A stretch of 64,000 nucleotides of DNA from Chloroflexota bacterium (GTDB lineage Bacteria > Chloroflexota > Anaerolineae > Aggregatilineales > Phototrophicaceae): the NCBI GenBank assembly GCA_020161935.1, contig JAIUNI010000001.1:930001-994000 (forward strand), in the 5' to 3' direction. Made by a program: the position numbers and the translations under genes. Below are positions 35,766-45,322 of this stretch, in pieces (position 1 is the first letter of the stretch; each line of letters starts with the position of its first letter). The notes beneath the pieces were generated by a model that saw nothing but the letters and a program-made list of their open reading frames with translations, searched no databases and was not told where the DNA came from.

Positions 35766-36161
35766 ATGACCAACCGCCAAAACATATCATCAGGTACATC
35801 GTGGGAAGCCATCGCGGGCTTCTCACGCGCTGTCCGCATCGGGAACGTAGTGCATGTTTCTGGCACGACTGCCACAGATGACGACGGAAATATTGTGGGC
35901 TTGGGTGATCCTTTCGCCCAAACCACCTACATTATCCGCAAAATCGAACGGGCGCTGAACCAAGCGGGCGCATCCCTCACTGATGTCATCCGCACCCGCA
36001 TCTACGTCACCGATGCGAGCCAGTGGGAAGCGGTTGCCCGCGCTCATGGCGAAATCTTCGGCAGCATCCGCCCTGCGAACACCCTCGTTGAAGTCAGTGC
36101 GCTAATCGGCGAAGGCTATCTCGTCGAAATGGAAGCCGATGCGGTCATCAACAAACCATGA
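35766..36161 (+). CDS. RidA/YjgF family enamine/imine deaminase
   Basis: The 131-residue single-domain protein has RTRIYVTDASQWEAVARAHG and an AN-TLVEVSAL-C-terminal pattern typical of the family. Arg in RTRIYV matches the conserved substrate-binding Arg. RidA proteins hydrolyse reactive enamines/imines made by PLP enzymes or amine oxidases. Its place between a peptidase and a flavin oxidoreductase (4-bp ATGA overlap) suggests clearing of an imine from a nitrogenous substrate. Confidence 0.9.
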   Translation: MTNRQNISSGTSWEAIAGFSRAVRIGNVVHVSGTTATDDDGNIVGLGDPFAQTTYIIRKIERALNQAGASLTDVIRTRIYVTDASQWEAVARAHGEIFGSIRPANTLVEVSALIGEGYLVEMEADAVINKP

Positions 36162-37150
36162 AATTTAGCCTCCGCTTCAACAACGATCATCCCGTATCCA
36201 GCTATGTTCGCTGGGCGAAACTCGCCGAATCTGTTGGCTTCAATCAGTTTTGGGTGAGCAACGACCTTTTCTTCCGCAGCGCCCCTGTCATCCTCACGGC
36301 GGTTGCGCTCGCCACCGAAAAGATTGAAATCGGCACCTGCATCCTGAACCCCTACAGCATCAATCCGGCTGAAATCGCCATGATGATCGCCACACTTGAC
36401 GAGGTATCAAATGGCCGCTTCAACTTGGGTCTGTCATCCGGTGCCGAAGATTTCCTAAACTGGATCGGTGTGCCATACATTAAGCCGCGCACCGCTGTCA
36501 TCGAGTCGACACACGCGATTAACCAACTGCTATCTGGTAATCGTGCCGCCGTTGAGGGTGAATTCTTGAAGTGGTCGGGGGAAACCTACCTGCGCTTCAC
36601 TCCGCGCCGCCGCGTTCCCATCTATATTGGCGCGATGAGTCCCAAAATGCTGGAGGAAATCGGTCGCATCGCTGATGGTGGATTACCACTCCTGTTCCCA
36701 CCCGAACACTATCAGAATGTGATACCCCTGATCGAAAAAGGTGCGCGAGAAGCCAACCGGAACATCGACCAAATAGATGTCGCCGCTTGCATCTGGTGTT
36801 CGGTGTCCGAAGATAAAGCCGCCGCCGAGGATGCCCTCAAAGAGAAAGTCGCCTACTACGGTCACGCTCTCAGCGAGTCGATCCTTCAACAGATCGGCCT
36901 CACCCATGCCGACTTTGAAGCCATCGAACACGCGGTAATGGTCGAAAACGACATCGAAAAAGCCAAGCAGTTAGTCACGCCGCCCATGCTGCAAATCGGC
37001 ATCGCAGGTAAAACCGACGACTTAATTCGCCGTGTCGAAAAACTCACGAATCTTGGGGTCAAGCATATCAGTTTCGGCCCGCCGCTCGGCCCGAATGTTG
37101 AATACGCCATCGAAGCCATTGGCCGGGATGTCATACCGCATTTCAGCTAA
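36158..37150 (+). CDS. LLM-class flavin-dependent oxidoreductase
   Basis: The 330-residue protein has the luciferase-like/F420-type TIM-barrel pattern: WAKLAESVGFNQFWVSNDLF, ATEKIEIGTCILNPYSINP, IATLDEVSNGRFNLGLSSG and RRVPIYIGAMSPKMLEEIG. It uses FMN or F420 as hydride carrier. The methylene-tetrahydromethanopterin-reductase-like branch is the nearest look. Its substrate is unknown. The start overlaps ridA, so it is part of the M24-RidA-LLM unit. Confidence 0.88.
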   Translation: MKFSLRFNNDHPVSSYVRWAKLAESVGFNQFWVSNDLFFRSAPVILTAVALATEKIEIGTCILNPYSINPAEIAMMIATLDEVSNGRFNLGLSSGAEDFLNWIGVPYIKPRTAVIESTHAINQLLSGNRAAVEGEFLKWSGETYLRFTPRRRVPIYIGAMSPKMLEEIGRIADGGLPLLFPPEHYQNVIPLIEKGAREANRNIDQIDVAACIWCSVSEDKAAAEDALKEKVAYYGHALSESILQQIGLTHADFEAIEHAVMVENDIEKAKQLVTPPMLQIGIAGKTDDLIRRVEKLTNLGVKHISFGPPLGPNVEYAIEAIGRDVIPHFS

Positions 37151-37298
37151 TCGTCACATGAAGATGGTGACTGCTAAATAAGGTGGTCATCATCCGTATC
37201 CTAATCTTGCGCGTCCTCTGCGAAAAAGGTATCCTGAACACATAAATTTTGGTTTTAGCGTATCGAATATGACTTCTTCGTTAAGGTAGATACCAGAG

Positions 37299-38267
37299 AT
37301 GAAATTAACGTCCCTCGGCAAGTTTCGCGCCCTACAGCAGTGCAGCACGCCCGCGGGGTCGTTCGCCATCCTTGCTGCCGATCATCGCGGCAACCTTCTA
37401 GAAGCTCTTCAAAAGCACTCACCTACCCCCATCACCGACTCCGATTTCACAGCCTTTAAAGGTCAAATCATCGAATCTTTGGCGGTCGCCGGCAGCGCCG
37501 TTCTGCTCGACCCTGAATACAGTGCCGCCCAATTAATCGCGTCAAACACCATTTCAGGCCAGCGCGGGCTATTAACCGGTGTCGAAAAAACAGGTTATTC
37601 CGGTGACCCAACCGCCCGTGAAAATTCGCTCCTGCCGGATTGGGGCGTTGCCAAAGCCAAACGCGCCGGTGTCAGTGGCATCAAACTCCTCGTCCATTAC
37701 CATCCCGCGTCGCCAACAGCATCACAAATCGAAGCGCTGGTACAGCAGGTAATTGATGACTGCGCCGCTTCCGAAATACCCCTGTATTTGGAACCGCTTT
37801 CGTACTCCCCCTACCCCAATAAGGACAAAATCTCATCTGCCGAGCGCCGCGAAGTCGTGATCGAAGGCGCGAAACGATTCTCCGCGATGGGGATTGATAT
37901 TCTAAAAGCCGAGTTCCCGCTGGATGTGGCTTCGGATACTGATGAGGCTGAGTGGGAACGAGCCTGCGCCGACCTATCCATAGCCTGCGCCGTGCCGTGG
38001 ATACTCTTATCCGGTTCAACAGCTTTTGAGACTTATATCAAGCAAGTAACCGCAGCCTGCCGCAACGGCGCATCAGGTGTCGCCGTAGGCCGTGCCATAT
38101 GGCAAGAATCCATTCCGATGTCAAATGCGGAACGGGAAAACTTTTTCAAGCACGAAGCCCTGCGTCGGATGCAGCGGGTAACCGCACTATGCGATGCGCT
38201 CGCCCGACCGTGGACGGATTTCTATCAAGTGGGCGAACTGACAACGACGTGGTACGTAAATTATTAA
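37299..38267 (+). CDS. LacD-like class I aldolase (tagatose-1,6-bisphosphate type)
   Basis: The 322-residue protein matches the LacD/DeoC-like class I aldolases: FAILAADHRGNLLEAL, LYLEPLSYSPY (Glu165) and DILKAEFPLD with the likely Schiff-base Lys203. LacD cleaves tagatose-1,6-bisphosphate. Relatives cleave sulfofructose-1-phosphate in sulfoquinovose breakdown, so both options stay open. It is 49 bp ahead of a SIS-domain gene, a pairing typical of galactosamine/tagatose or amino-sugar catabolism. Confidence 0.83.
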   Translation: MKLTSLGKFRALQQCSTPAGSFAILAADHRGNLLEALQKHSPTPITDSDFTAFKGQIIESLAVAGSAVLLDPEYSAAQLIASNTISGQRGLLTGVEKTGYSGDPTARENSLLPDWGVAKAKRAGVSGIKLLVHYHPASPTASQIEALVQQVIDDCAASEIPLYLEPLSYSPYPNKDKISSAERREVVIEGAKRFSAMGIDILKAEFPLDVASDTDEAEWERACADLSIACAVPWILLSGSTAFETYIKQVTAACRNGASGVAVGRAIWQESIPMSNAERENFFKHEALRRMQRVTALCDALARPWTDFYQVGELTTTWYVNY

Positions 38268-38316
38268 ACACGTCACATTGAATTGCTCTTAATTACTGAA
38301 GTGAAAAGATAAAGCT

Positions 38317-39354
38317 ATGCTTCACATCGAACGCGAAATTGCAGAACAACCAGAAATCATTGGCGAATTACTGGAACGCGAAGCCGAAAACACACGGCGT
38401 ATCGCCAAAGCTATTCGGGAATTTAACCCCGCCTTCGTCCATATCGCCGCGCGTGGCACATCGGATAACGCTGCCCGTTACGCCCAATATACCTTTGGTA
38501 TCCACGCACATTTACCCGTTGGTCTCGCTACACCGTCTATCCATACATTGTATGAAACCTCCCCTAACCTCAGCCACGCCTTAGTGCTGGGCATTTCCCA
38601 GTCTGGCAAATCGGAAGATGTCTGCCGTGTCGTCAGCGATGCCCGTGAGCAGGGTGCGCTCACCGTTGCCATCACCAACGCGCCAGACTCGCCCCTTGCC
38701 CAAGCCGCTGAATATCACATCAACGTGATGACCGGGCCGGAAGTCAGCGTCGCCGCGACCAAAACCTATACCGCGCAGTTGGCTGCCGTCGCCTTACTCA
38801 TGACCACTGTCGTCGATCAAGCCGAACTCACACAAGCACTCACCCAACTTCCAGCCTACATGGCGGAAACTCTCTCACAGGCCGACAAAATCGCCCAATG
38901 GACAGAACGTTACCGCTACATGGAACGCTTTGTCGTACTCGGTCGCGGCTACAACTATTGCACCGCCTTCGAAATTAGCCTCAAAATAAAAGAGTTATGC
39001 TACATTATTGGGGAAGGCTACAGCGAGGCGGACTTTCGTCACGGCCCATTTGCCCTCATTGACCCCGGTTTTCCGGTCATTGTCGTCGCGCCCAAAGGCA
39101 AAACACTTGCCACACTCGCTGATCTGGTCACCAAATTAGGCGAACGTCAGGCTGAAACGCTCATTATCTCGAACGACTCAGCGATTATCAAACAAGGCCG
39201 AAAAGGGATGCTTTTGCCGTCGGGTTTGCCCGAATGGCTATCCCCCATCCCAGCCGTTGTGCCGGGGCAAATTTTCGCCATGCGTTTAGCCATCGAAAAA
39301 GGGCATTCTGTCGATGCCCCTCGTGGCCTCAACAAAGTAACAGTAACACGCTAA
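38317..39354 (+). CDS. SIS-domain sugar isomerase/deaminase-like protein (GlmS C-domain/AgaS-like)
   Basis: The 345-residue protein contains two SIS domains: the first includes HIAARGTSDNAARYAQYTF and LGISQSGKSEDVCRVV, the second FVVLGRGYNYCTAFEISLKI. The end, DAPRGLNKVTVTR, matches the C-terminal substrate loop of GlmS. The glutaminase domain is absent, as in AgaS and FrlB. Such enzymes isomerise or deaminate amino-sugar phosphates. It could supply the deaminase that the 52-63 kb amino-sugar island lacks. Confidence 0.88.
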   Translation: MLHIEREIAEQPEIIGELLEREAENTRRIAKAIREFNPAFVHIAARGTSDNAARYAQYTFGIHAHLPVGLATPSIHTLYETSPNLSHALVLGISQSGKSEDVCRVVSDAREQGALTVAITNAPDSPLAQAAEYHINVMTGPEVSVAATKTYTAQLAAVALLMTTVVDQAELTQALTQLPAYMAETLSQADKIAQWTERYRYMERFVVLGRGYNYCTAFEISLKIKELCYIIGEGYSEADFRHGPFALIDPGFPVIVVAPKGKTLATLADLVTKLGERQAETLIISNDSAIIKQGRKGMLLPSGLPEWLSPIPAVVPGQIFAMRLAIEKGHSVDAPRGLNKVTVTR

Positions 39355-39380
39355 TGTAACGTCTGCGATAGGACGACAAC

Positions 39381-40448
39381 ATGACTGAAACGAAGGTTTG
39401 TACTGCCTGTGGGAAATCGAATGCCGCCGACGCGACCGTATGTGCTCACTGCAATACGCCCGTTGTAGCCATGCTGCCGTCGAAAACCACATCGCATGTT
39501 CCGCCACCGCCGCTAAACCCCGTCGGCTTTGTACCGGAACGGGTCGTCCAACTGACTCGCCTCTATTCGGATATTGTCGTCTTTCAAGTCGCCAGTTTCG
39601 AGCAGCCCCTGCTGGTCAAAGTCAGCGAAAACAAGGTCACCATAGGTCGCTACAGCCCCGGTGAAAAACCGCCTACCGTTGACCTCACGCCTTTCAATGG
39701 CGGCTTAATGGGTGTCTCACGCCAGCACGCGACCATCCTAAAAGATAACGACGGATATAAGCTCAAAGATCTGTCCAGCACCAACGGAACATGGCTGAAC
39801 GAAACCCGCTTGAATGCCAATCAGCTCTACCCGCTGCAATCTGGTGACATCGTTCGCTTCGGGCAAATCAACACCAGCGTTTACTTCCGCCTTGCCGAAA
39901 ACAATGATCCTGCCGAGACCCTGCTTTCGCTCACCAGCATCCTAGAAATGACTGATCCCCTAACGCTGAAAGCTGCCACACTCGAAACACTGCTTTTGCC
40001 CTACCTCAAAGCACTGGATGGATTCCAAAAATCGTGCGACGAGGTTATGTCACAGCCAATAAGTGATGTCCTCATTACAAGCATCGCACCTGATAAATCA
40101 AAAGGTGTTCTCAATATCAAGCTGACCGGTTTGTATCAAGCCTACCGGTTGCTCAAGAACCATATTTTCCGTTGGCGCGAAGCCCATCATGAGAATATAC
40201 TCAAACTCAACCAGCCAACCGCTGAACCGATCAAACCGTGGGTAGAAATCGAACAGCAGCCTAACCAAACCAATCCGCTGTCCGACAATGTATTGAATAC
40301 AGCGGGGATTGAATTGGCTTATGAAATTTTGGCAGATTTAGCGCCACAGCGAACTCGCGCGGAAAACCAATCGCATCTTGCCAAACTACTGCCGCATCTC
40401 CAGCGGCTTGCACTAAGTCCCCTTCGTCCGAACGACAGCGCATCCTAA
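39381..40448 (+). CDS. Zinc-ribbon + FHA-domain protein
   Basis: The 355-residue protein opens with a zinc ribbon (CTACGKSNAADATVCAHC, about 8-25), then a linker and an FHA domain (about 75-170, with IGRYSPG, MGVSRQHATI and LKDLSSTNGTWLN). The conserved Arg, Ser, His and Asn for phosphothreonine binding are present. The helical C-terminal half is not recognised. It lies 12 bp before a Ser/Thr kinase gene, so it is a likely substrate reader or scaffold for that kinase. Confidence 0.88.
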   Translation: MTETKVCTACGKSNAADATVCAHCNTPVVAMLPSKTTSHVPPPPLNPVGFVPERVVQLTRLYSDIVVFQVASFEQPLLVKVSENKVTIGRYSPGEKPPTVDLTPFNGGLMGVSRQHATILKDNDGYKLKDLSSTNGTWLNETRLNANQLYPLQSGDIVRFGQINTSVYFRLAENNDPAETLLSLTSILEMTDPLTLKAATLETLLLPYLKALDGFQKSCDEVMSQPISDVLITSIAPDKSKGVLNIKLTGLYQAYRLLKNHIFRWREAHHENILKLNQPTAEPIKPWVEIEQQPNQTNPLSDNVLNTAGIELAYEILADLAPQRTRAENQSHLAKLLPHLQRLALSPLRPNDSAS

Positions 40449-40460
40449 ACTTAGAATCTT

Positions 40461-43400
40461 ATGCCTGCTGATTTCACCAATTTATCCGGTCAAACGATCA
40501 AAGGCTACGAACTCCGTCAACTGATTGGGCATGGTGGCTTTGGTGCCGTCTACCGTGCCTATCAGCCTTCCGTTGATCGTGAAGTCGCCATCAAGCTCAT
40601 CCTCCCCGAACACGCCAACAATCCCGAATTCATCCGCCGCTTCGAGTCGGAAGCACAGGTCATCGCTCGCCTCGAACATCCGCACATCACGCCGCTGTAT
40701 GACTATTGGCGTGAACCGGATATGGCCGTACTCGTGATGCGCCTTTTGCGAGGCGGCAGTCTGCAAGACTCGTTGGAGCAAAAAGGCGCGTGGCAACCCT
40801 CACAAGTTGTACAATTGGTCAGCCAGATCGCGGGTGCGCTCACCATCGCCCACCGCAACAGTATCGTCCATCGTGATCTAAAACCTGCGAACATTCTGCT
40901 CGATGAAGAAGGCAACGCTTACCTAGCCGATTTTGGCATCGCCAAACGTTTAAACCAACCGACTCAAACCATCACCGACGAGGATCGTTACGGTTCACCG
41001 GCCTTCATCTCGCCGGAACAGGTTATCGGTCAGCCGGTTTCCCCCCAAACCGACATTTACAGCTTGGGTATGGTCATCTACGTTGCCTTATCCGGTCAAA
41101 CACCGTTCTTCGACTCCAACACCGATACGGTTATTCGCAAGCAGCTTAGTGAATCGTTACCACCTCTGCAAACCCACCGCAGCGATCTGCCCTACGCCGT
41201 AAACATCATTATCTGGCGTGCGACTTCCAAACGTCCCGAAGCCCGCTATCCAGATGCGCTAGCACTTGCCGCCGACCTCAAACAAGTCATTACTGGGGAA
41301 AGCGCAAATCAGGCGGTACAAGTTTCAACACCCAGTATCCCCCGCGTCTTGTCGAATCCGAACGACATCAACACCATCATCATCGAACCGCCCACCGACC
41401 TGACCAATCCCTATAAAGGGTTGCAAGCATTTCAAGAATCAGACGCGAGCGATTTCTTCGGTCGTTCAGCACTCATTGACCGCCTCGTAAAGAAACTTTC
41501 GAGTGGAAACCACGACTTACAATTTCTAGCCATCATCGGCCCCAGCGGCAGCGGCAAATCAAGTATCGCCCGTGCCGGTCTCATTCCAGCCCTCAAACGC
41601 GGCGCGTTGTTTGGATCGCAAGAATGGTTCTACATCCAAATGACCCCCAGCAGCAATCCGCTGCAAGAACTAGCCGATCAATTATTAGGCATCGCCGCCA
41701 AAATCCCGCCAGCCTTTACCGAATTATTTATGGGCGCGGAAGACGCGCTGACGGAGATTATCCCCCAACTGCTGCCAGCCGACGAGGGTGTTAAACTCCT
41801 GCTGCTGATTGACCAGTTCGAGGAACTCTTTACCCTCGTCCCTGACGAAAAAACGCGCGAACACTTTATCAAGCTGCTGGTTCACGCTGCCAATACACCA
41901 GCCAGTCAGTTGCGAATTGTGATTACCTTACGGGCAGACTTCTACGACCGCCCCTTGCAGTATGCCAATCTCAGCGCGCTCATGCGCGACAACACCGAAA
42001 TCGTACTTCCGCTCACCTCGCCTGAAATGGAACAGGCCATCGTGGAACCGAGTGACCGCTACGCTATCCAGTTCGAAGCTGGTCTCGTCGCCCGCATCAT
42101 GAGCGATGTGAACCAACAACCCGGTGCGCTCCCTCTGCTCCAATTTGCACTCACCGAGCTGTTTAACAAACGTCATAAATACATCATGACATTGGCGGTG
42201 TATGAAGAATTTGGTGGTGTACTCGGTGCGCTCGCCCAACGCGCCGAAGAACTGTACACCAGCCTCGACTCGTACAGTCAGGCAGCCGCTAAACAGATGT
42301 TTCTGCGTCTCGTCTCGACAACCGAAGGCGCGGATGACACCCGCCGCCGCGTCACACGGACGGAACTCAACAGCATTTCGTCTGACAAATCAATCGTACA
42401 AGGCGTGATTGATGCATTTGGTAAATACCGCTTGCTAACCTTCGACTACGAACCCGGCACACGCACCCCCACCGTCGAGGTCGCCCACGAAGCCCTCATC
42501 CGCGTTTGGGATCGCTTGCACGATTGGCTGGAAACCAGCCGTGAAGACTTGCGACTCCATAACCGCCTCAGCACCTCGACAACCGAATGGGTAAACGCCA
42601 AAAAGGATGCCAGCTTTCTCGCTTCCGGTTCGCGGCTGATTCAGTTCGAGCCGCTTGGCAATTCGCCGGTCATCAAACTAACGCAGGATGAATCCGCCTA
42701 TCTGTGGGCCAGCGTCGCCGCCCGTCAAGCCGCCTCTATTCGCATCCGAAACGGCATCATCGCCCTCTCAATATTTGCGTTGTTCGCAGCGATACTGGCG
42801 ATCTTCGCCTTCGACCGTCAGCGGCAGGCTGAAACTCAAACCGAACGTGCCAATAACGAAGCGACCATATCGCGTTCCCGTGAACTCGCGGTAACCGCCC
42901 TCCGCCCCGAAAATCGGCTCGATCTTGCACTCCTACTCAGTCTGGAAGCAGTAAGAACCAGTAACACGTTCGAAGCGCGTAACGGCCTTGTCAGCAACCT
43001 TCAAAACAAACCGGGCTTCCTGAACTTTTTAACCGCCCATACCGATACCATACGCGCCTTAGCCTACAGCCCCGATGGCAAAATACTCGCCTCGGCGGGT
43101 AGAGACCTCGCCATCATACTTTGGGATACCACGACAAATCAGCCGATAGGCGAACCCCTACTTGGGCATACCAACTACATAAATAACTTGGCCTTTAGCC
43201 CGGATTCCCAAACGCTGGTATCCGTCAGCGTCGATGGGACGGCTCGCCGCTGGGACGTGACCACCGCCCAACAGCTTGGTGAGCCTCTTTCGATGGGCGG
43301 TGCCGAAATCTGGAGTGTCGCCTATAACCCTGATGGGGCATCTTTCGCGACCGGTAATGAGTTGGGTAATGTTATCGTCTGGAATGCTGATGACGGTGCG

Positions 43401-44924
43401 AAGATAACCGAACTGCAACCGGTACAAGCAGATTTAATCTTCGCCCTCGCCTACAATCCCGACGGCAGCCTATTAGCATCTGGAAGTGGCGACAGTACCA
43501 TTCAGCTTTGGGATGCCGCCTCCTATGAACCACTTGGGGAACCGCTTGCCGAACACGCAGGCAGTGTCCTAACCCTCACCTTCTCGCCGGATGGATCACG
43601 TCTCGCCTCTTCAGGCAATGACGGTACCGTTATATTCTGGGATGTCGCAACAGGCGAGTTTCTGTACGACATCGTTACCGGTCATACCAAGCGGGTGAAA
43701 GCCATCACCTTCAACAATGACGGCAGCGAGCTAATAACCGCCAGTGACGATAATCTCATGCGCGTGTGGGATAGTGAAACCTTACAACAAATTGGACCGG
43801 ATCTCGTCGGCTACAGTGCGATCTGGAGCATCGCCTTCAACCCCACCAACGATACCTTTGCTGCCGCCGCTAGCGATAATGCCGTCATGCTTTGGAGCCT
43901 GAATGCCAATCCACCCTTAGTGACCTATAGTCTCTCAGAGCCAAGCAATATTCTCACGGTCGCCTATAGTCCCGATGGCAAAATGTATGCAACCGCCGGT
44001 GGCTCCAAAGGTGAGGATAATCGCATTCATTTATGGAATGCCACCGATAATACCGAAATCTCGACGATGCAGGGGCATATTGGCTACATATCCGAGCTTA
44101 CCTTCAGTCCCGATAGTACGCGCCTTGTGTCCGCTGGCAGTGATAATACGCTCCATATTTGGGATGTGGCAAAAGCCGTCTCCTTATCTGTCATCCCCTT
44201 AACAGGTAATACCCGCTACATTCCGGTGGCGTTTAGTCCTGACGGATCAACAATCGCCAGTGGCAGCGCAGATGGCAACATCGCTTTGTGGAATGCTCAA
44301 ACAGGCGTGGCTATTGACCATACGCTCGTGGGGCATACCGCTGATATTCTCTCTCTAGCATTTAGTCCCGACGGCAAATTCCTAGCCTCAGGTAGCGCCG
44401 ATCACACCGTCCGTCTCTGGGATGTAGCCGCACAAGAGCAAGTTGGCGAGCCGTTTGAAGCCCATACGGACGAAGTTTGGGCGGTCAAATTTAGCCCGAA
44501 CGGTCAAACACTCGCGTCAGGCGGTTCCGATCAAACTATTCGGTTATGGGATGTCCAAACCCACCAAACCATTGGGCAGCCGCTTATCGGGCATACGGAT
44601 CGTGTTAAGACACTCGGTTTCACGCCGAACGGCACAATGCTGGTCTCTGGAGGGCAAGATAACGCCCTTATCATCTGGGACTTAACTCAACGCTTGCCTC
44701 TAGGGAAGCCGCTGACAGGCCACACGAACTACATTAACAGTCTGAGCATCAATCCAGATGGGCGAGATTTTATTTCGGGCGGCGAAGACAATCAAATCAT
44801 AAAATGGTCGATTGATCTCGCCACGTGGCAGCAAAATGCTTGTTCGATAGCCAACCGCAATTTCAGCCCAACTGAATGGAGTCGTTACTTCGCCGAAGAA
44901 GTTTATAGGCAAACCTGCCCTTAA
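40461..44924 (+). CDS. Ser/Thr protein kinase-STAND NTPase-14x WD40 fusion
   Basis: This is a 1487-residue protein. Residues of about 15-275 are a Hanks-type kinase: Gly loop IGHGGFGAVY, Lys45, HRDLKPAN with Asp139, and DFG at 157-159. Residues of about 317-740 are a STAND-type NTPase: NPYKGLQAFQE, Walker A GPSGSGKSS (360-368), Walker B LLLIDQFEEL (about 446-455). One transmembrane helix lies at about 760-782. The rest (about 853-1460) holds 14 WD40 repeats, enough for two seven-bladed propellers, followed by a short tail. The helix would put the propellers outside if the kinase is inside. This layout is typical of multicellular-like bacteria. Its trigger and targets are unknown. Confidence 0.93.
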   Translation: MPADFTNLSGQTIKGYELRQLIGHGGFGAVYRAYQPSVDREVAIKLILPEHANNPEFIRRFESEAQVIARLEHPHITPLYDYWREPDMAVLVMRLLRGGSLQDSLEQKGAWQPSQVVQLVSQIAGALTIAHRNSIVHRDLKPANILLDEEGNAYLADFGIAKRLNQPTQTITDEDRYGSPAFISPEQVIGQPVSPQTDIYSLGMVIYVALSGQTPFFDSNTDTVIRKQLSESLPPLQTHRSDLPYAVNIIIWRATSKRPEARYPDALALAADLKQVITGESANQAVQVSTPSIPRVLSNPNDINTIIIEPPTDLTNPYKGLQAFQESDASDFFGRSALIDRLVKKLSSGNHDLQFLAIIGPSGSGKSSIARAGLIPALKRGALFGSQEWFYIQMTPSSNPLQELADQLLGIAAKIPPAFTELFMGAEDALTEIIPQLLPADEGVKLLLLIDQFEELFTLVPDEKTREHFIKLLVHAANTPASQLRIVITLRADFYDRPLQYANLSALMRDNTEIVLPLTSPEMEQAIVEPSDRYAIQFEAGLVARIMSDVNQQPGALPLLQFALTELFNKRHKYIMTLAVYEEFGGVLGALAQRAEELYTSLDSYSQAAAKQMFLRLVSTTEGADDTRRRVTRTELNSISSDKSIVQGVIDAFGKYRLLTFDYEPGTRTPTVEVAHEALIRVWDRLHDWLETSREDLRLHNRLSTSTTEWVNAKKDASFLASGSRLIQFEPLGNSPVIKLTQDESAYLWASVAARQAASIRIRNGIIALSIFALFAAILAIFAFDRQRQAETQTERANNEATISRSRELAVTALRPENRLDLALLLSLEAVRTSNTFEARNGLVSNLQNKPGFLNFLTAHTDTIRALAYSPDGKILASAGRDLAIILWDTTTNQPIGEPLLGHTNYINNLAFSPDSQTLVSVSVDGTARRWDVTTAQQLGEPLSMGGAEIWSVAYNPDGASFATGNELGNVIVWNADDGAKITELQPVQADLIFALAYNPDGSLLASGSGDSTIQLWDAASYEPLGEPLAEHAGSVLTLTFSPDGSRLASSGNDGTVIFWDVATGEFLYDIVTGHTKRVKAITFNNDGSELITASDDNLMRVWDSETLQQIGPDLVGYSAIWSIAFNPTNDTFAAAASDNAVMLWSLNANPPLVTYSLSEPSNILTVAYSPDGKMYATAGGSKGEDNRIHLWNATDNTEISTMQGHIGYISELTFSPDSTRLVSAGSDNTLHIWDVAKAVSLSVIPLTGNTRYIPVAFSPDGSTIASGSADGNIALWNAQTGVAIDHTLVGHTADILSLAFSPDGKFLASGSADHTVRLWDVAAQEQVGEPFEAHTDEVWAVKFSPNGQTLASGGSDQTIRLWDVQTHQTIGQPLIGHTDRVKTLGFTPNGTMLVSGGQDNALIIWDLTQRLPLGKPLTGHTNYINSLSINPDGRDFISGGEDNQIIKWSIDLATWQQNACSIANRNFSPTEWSRYFAEEVYRQTCP

Positions 44925-45260
44925 AGATTTTTCCGGCGATCAATGCACAACCACGAACATACTTTTTTTAAAACCTACATTCATTATCTCGGGTAGCCCC
45001 ACACTAAACGGTGGAAATGAGTTTTCAAGTGAAAATGCCCTTTTAAGCCACTTTTCGGTGATTTCTCCCCTGCCCTGAGAGGGTTTCTGGAAAGCCCTAT
45101 TTTCAGGCACGAATACTCGGAAACTTGTGCTTGGTTCCCCTCGCCCTAAGGGAGAGGCTGATGGTGGAGTGAGCCTGCGAGCGTACCATTGTGGGGGTGA
45201 GGGTTTAAAATAGTCCTCCACCACTTAACGCAGTCCTACATTTAACCTCCACGACACCAA
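44925..45260. repeat. Non-coding stretch with dispersed-repeat character
   Basis: There is no gene in these 336 bases. The region holds a near-palindrome, CCTCGCCCTAAGGGAGAGG (about 45139-45157), and related G/C-rich words such as TGGGGGTGAGGG downstream. A second similar tract, CTCCCCTGCCCTGAGAGGG, lies about 80 bp upstream. This style is common in interspersed genomic repeats. Only one copy lies in the window, so repeat status is a guess. Confidence 0.3.
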
Positions 45261-45295
45261 CAAAAAGACCTGCACACTTTTGATATGCAGGTCTT
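45261..45295 (-). terminator. Rho-independent terminator of the SH3/FecR-like gene
   Basis: On the minus strand, AAGACCTGCA (45286-45295) pairs perfectly with TGCAGGTCTT (45265-45274) around an 11-nt loop and runs into a T5 tract (45262-45266). It lies 28 bp after the stop of the minus-strand gene. Confidence 0.88.
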
Positions 45296-45322
45296 CTCAA
45301 GGCTAAACGAAAATCAGGAATA

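Noticed and set aside
40461..44924. Avs-like antiphage STAND system
   Set aside because: The kinase domain, membrane helix and WD40 repeats, and the lack of any nuclease or other effector or neighbouring defence genes, favour a signalling receptor.
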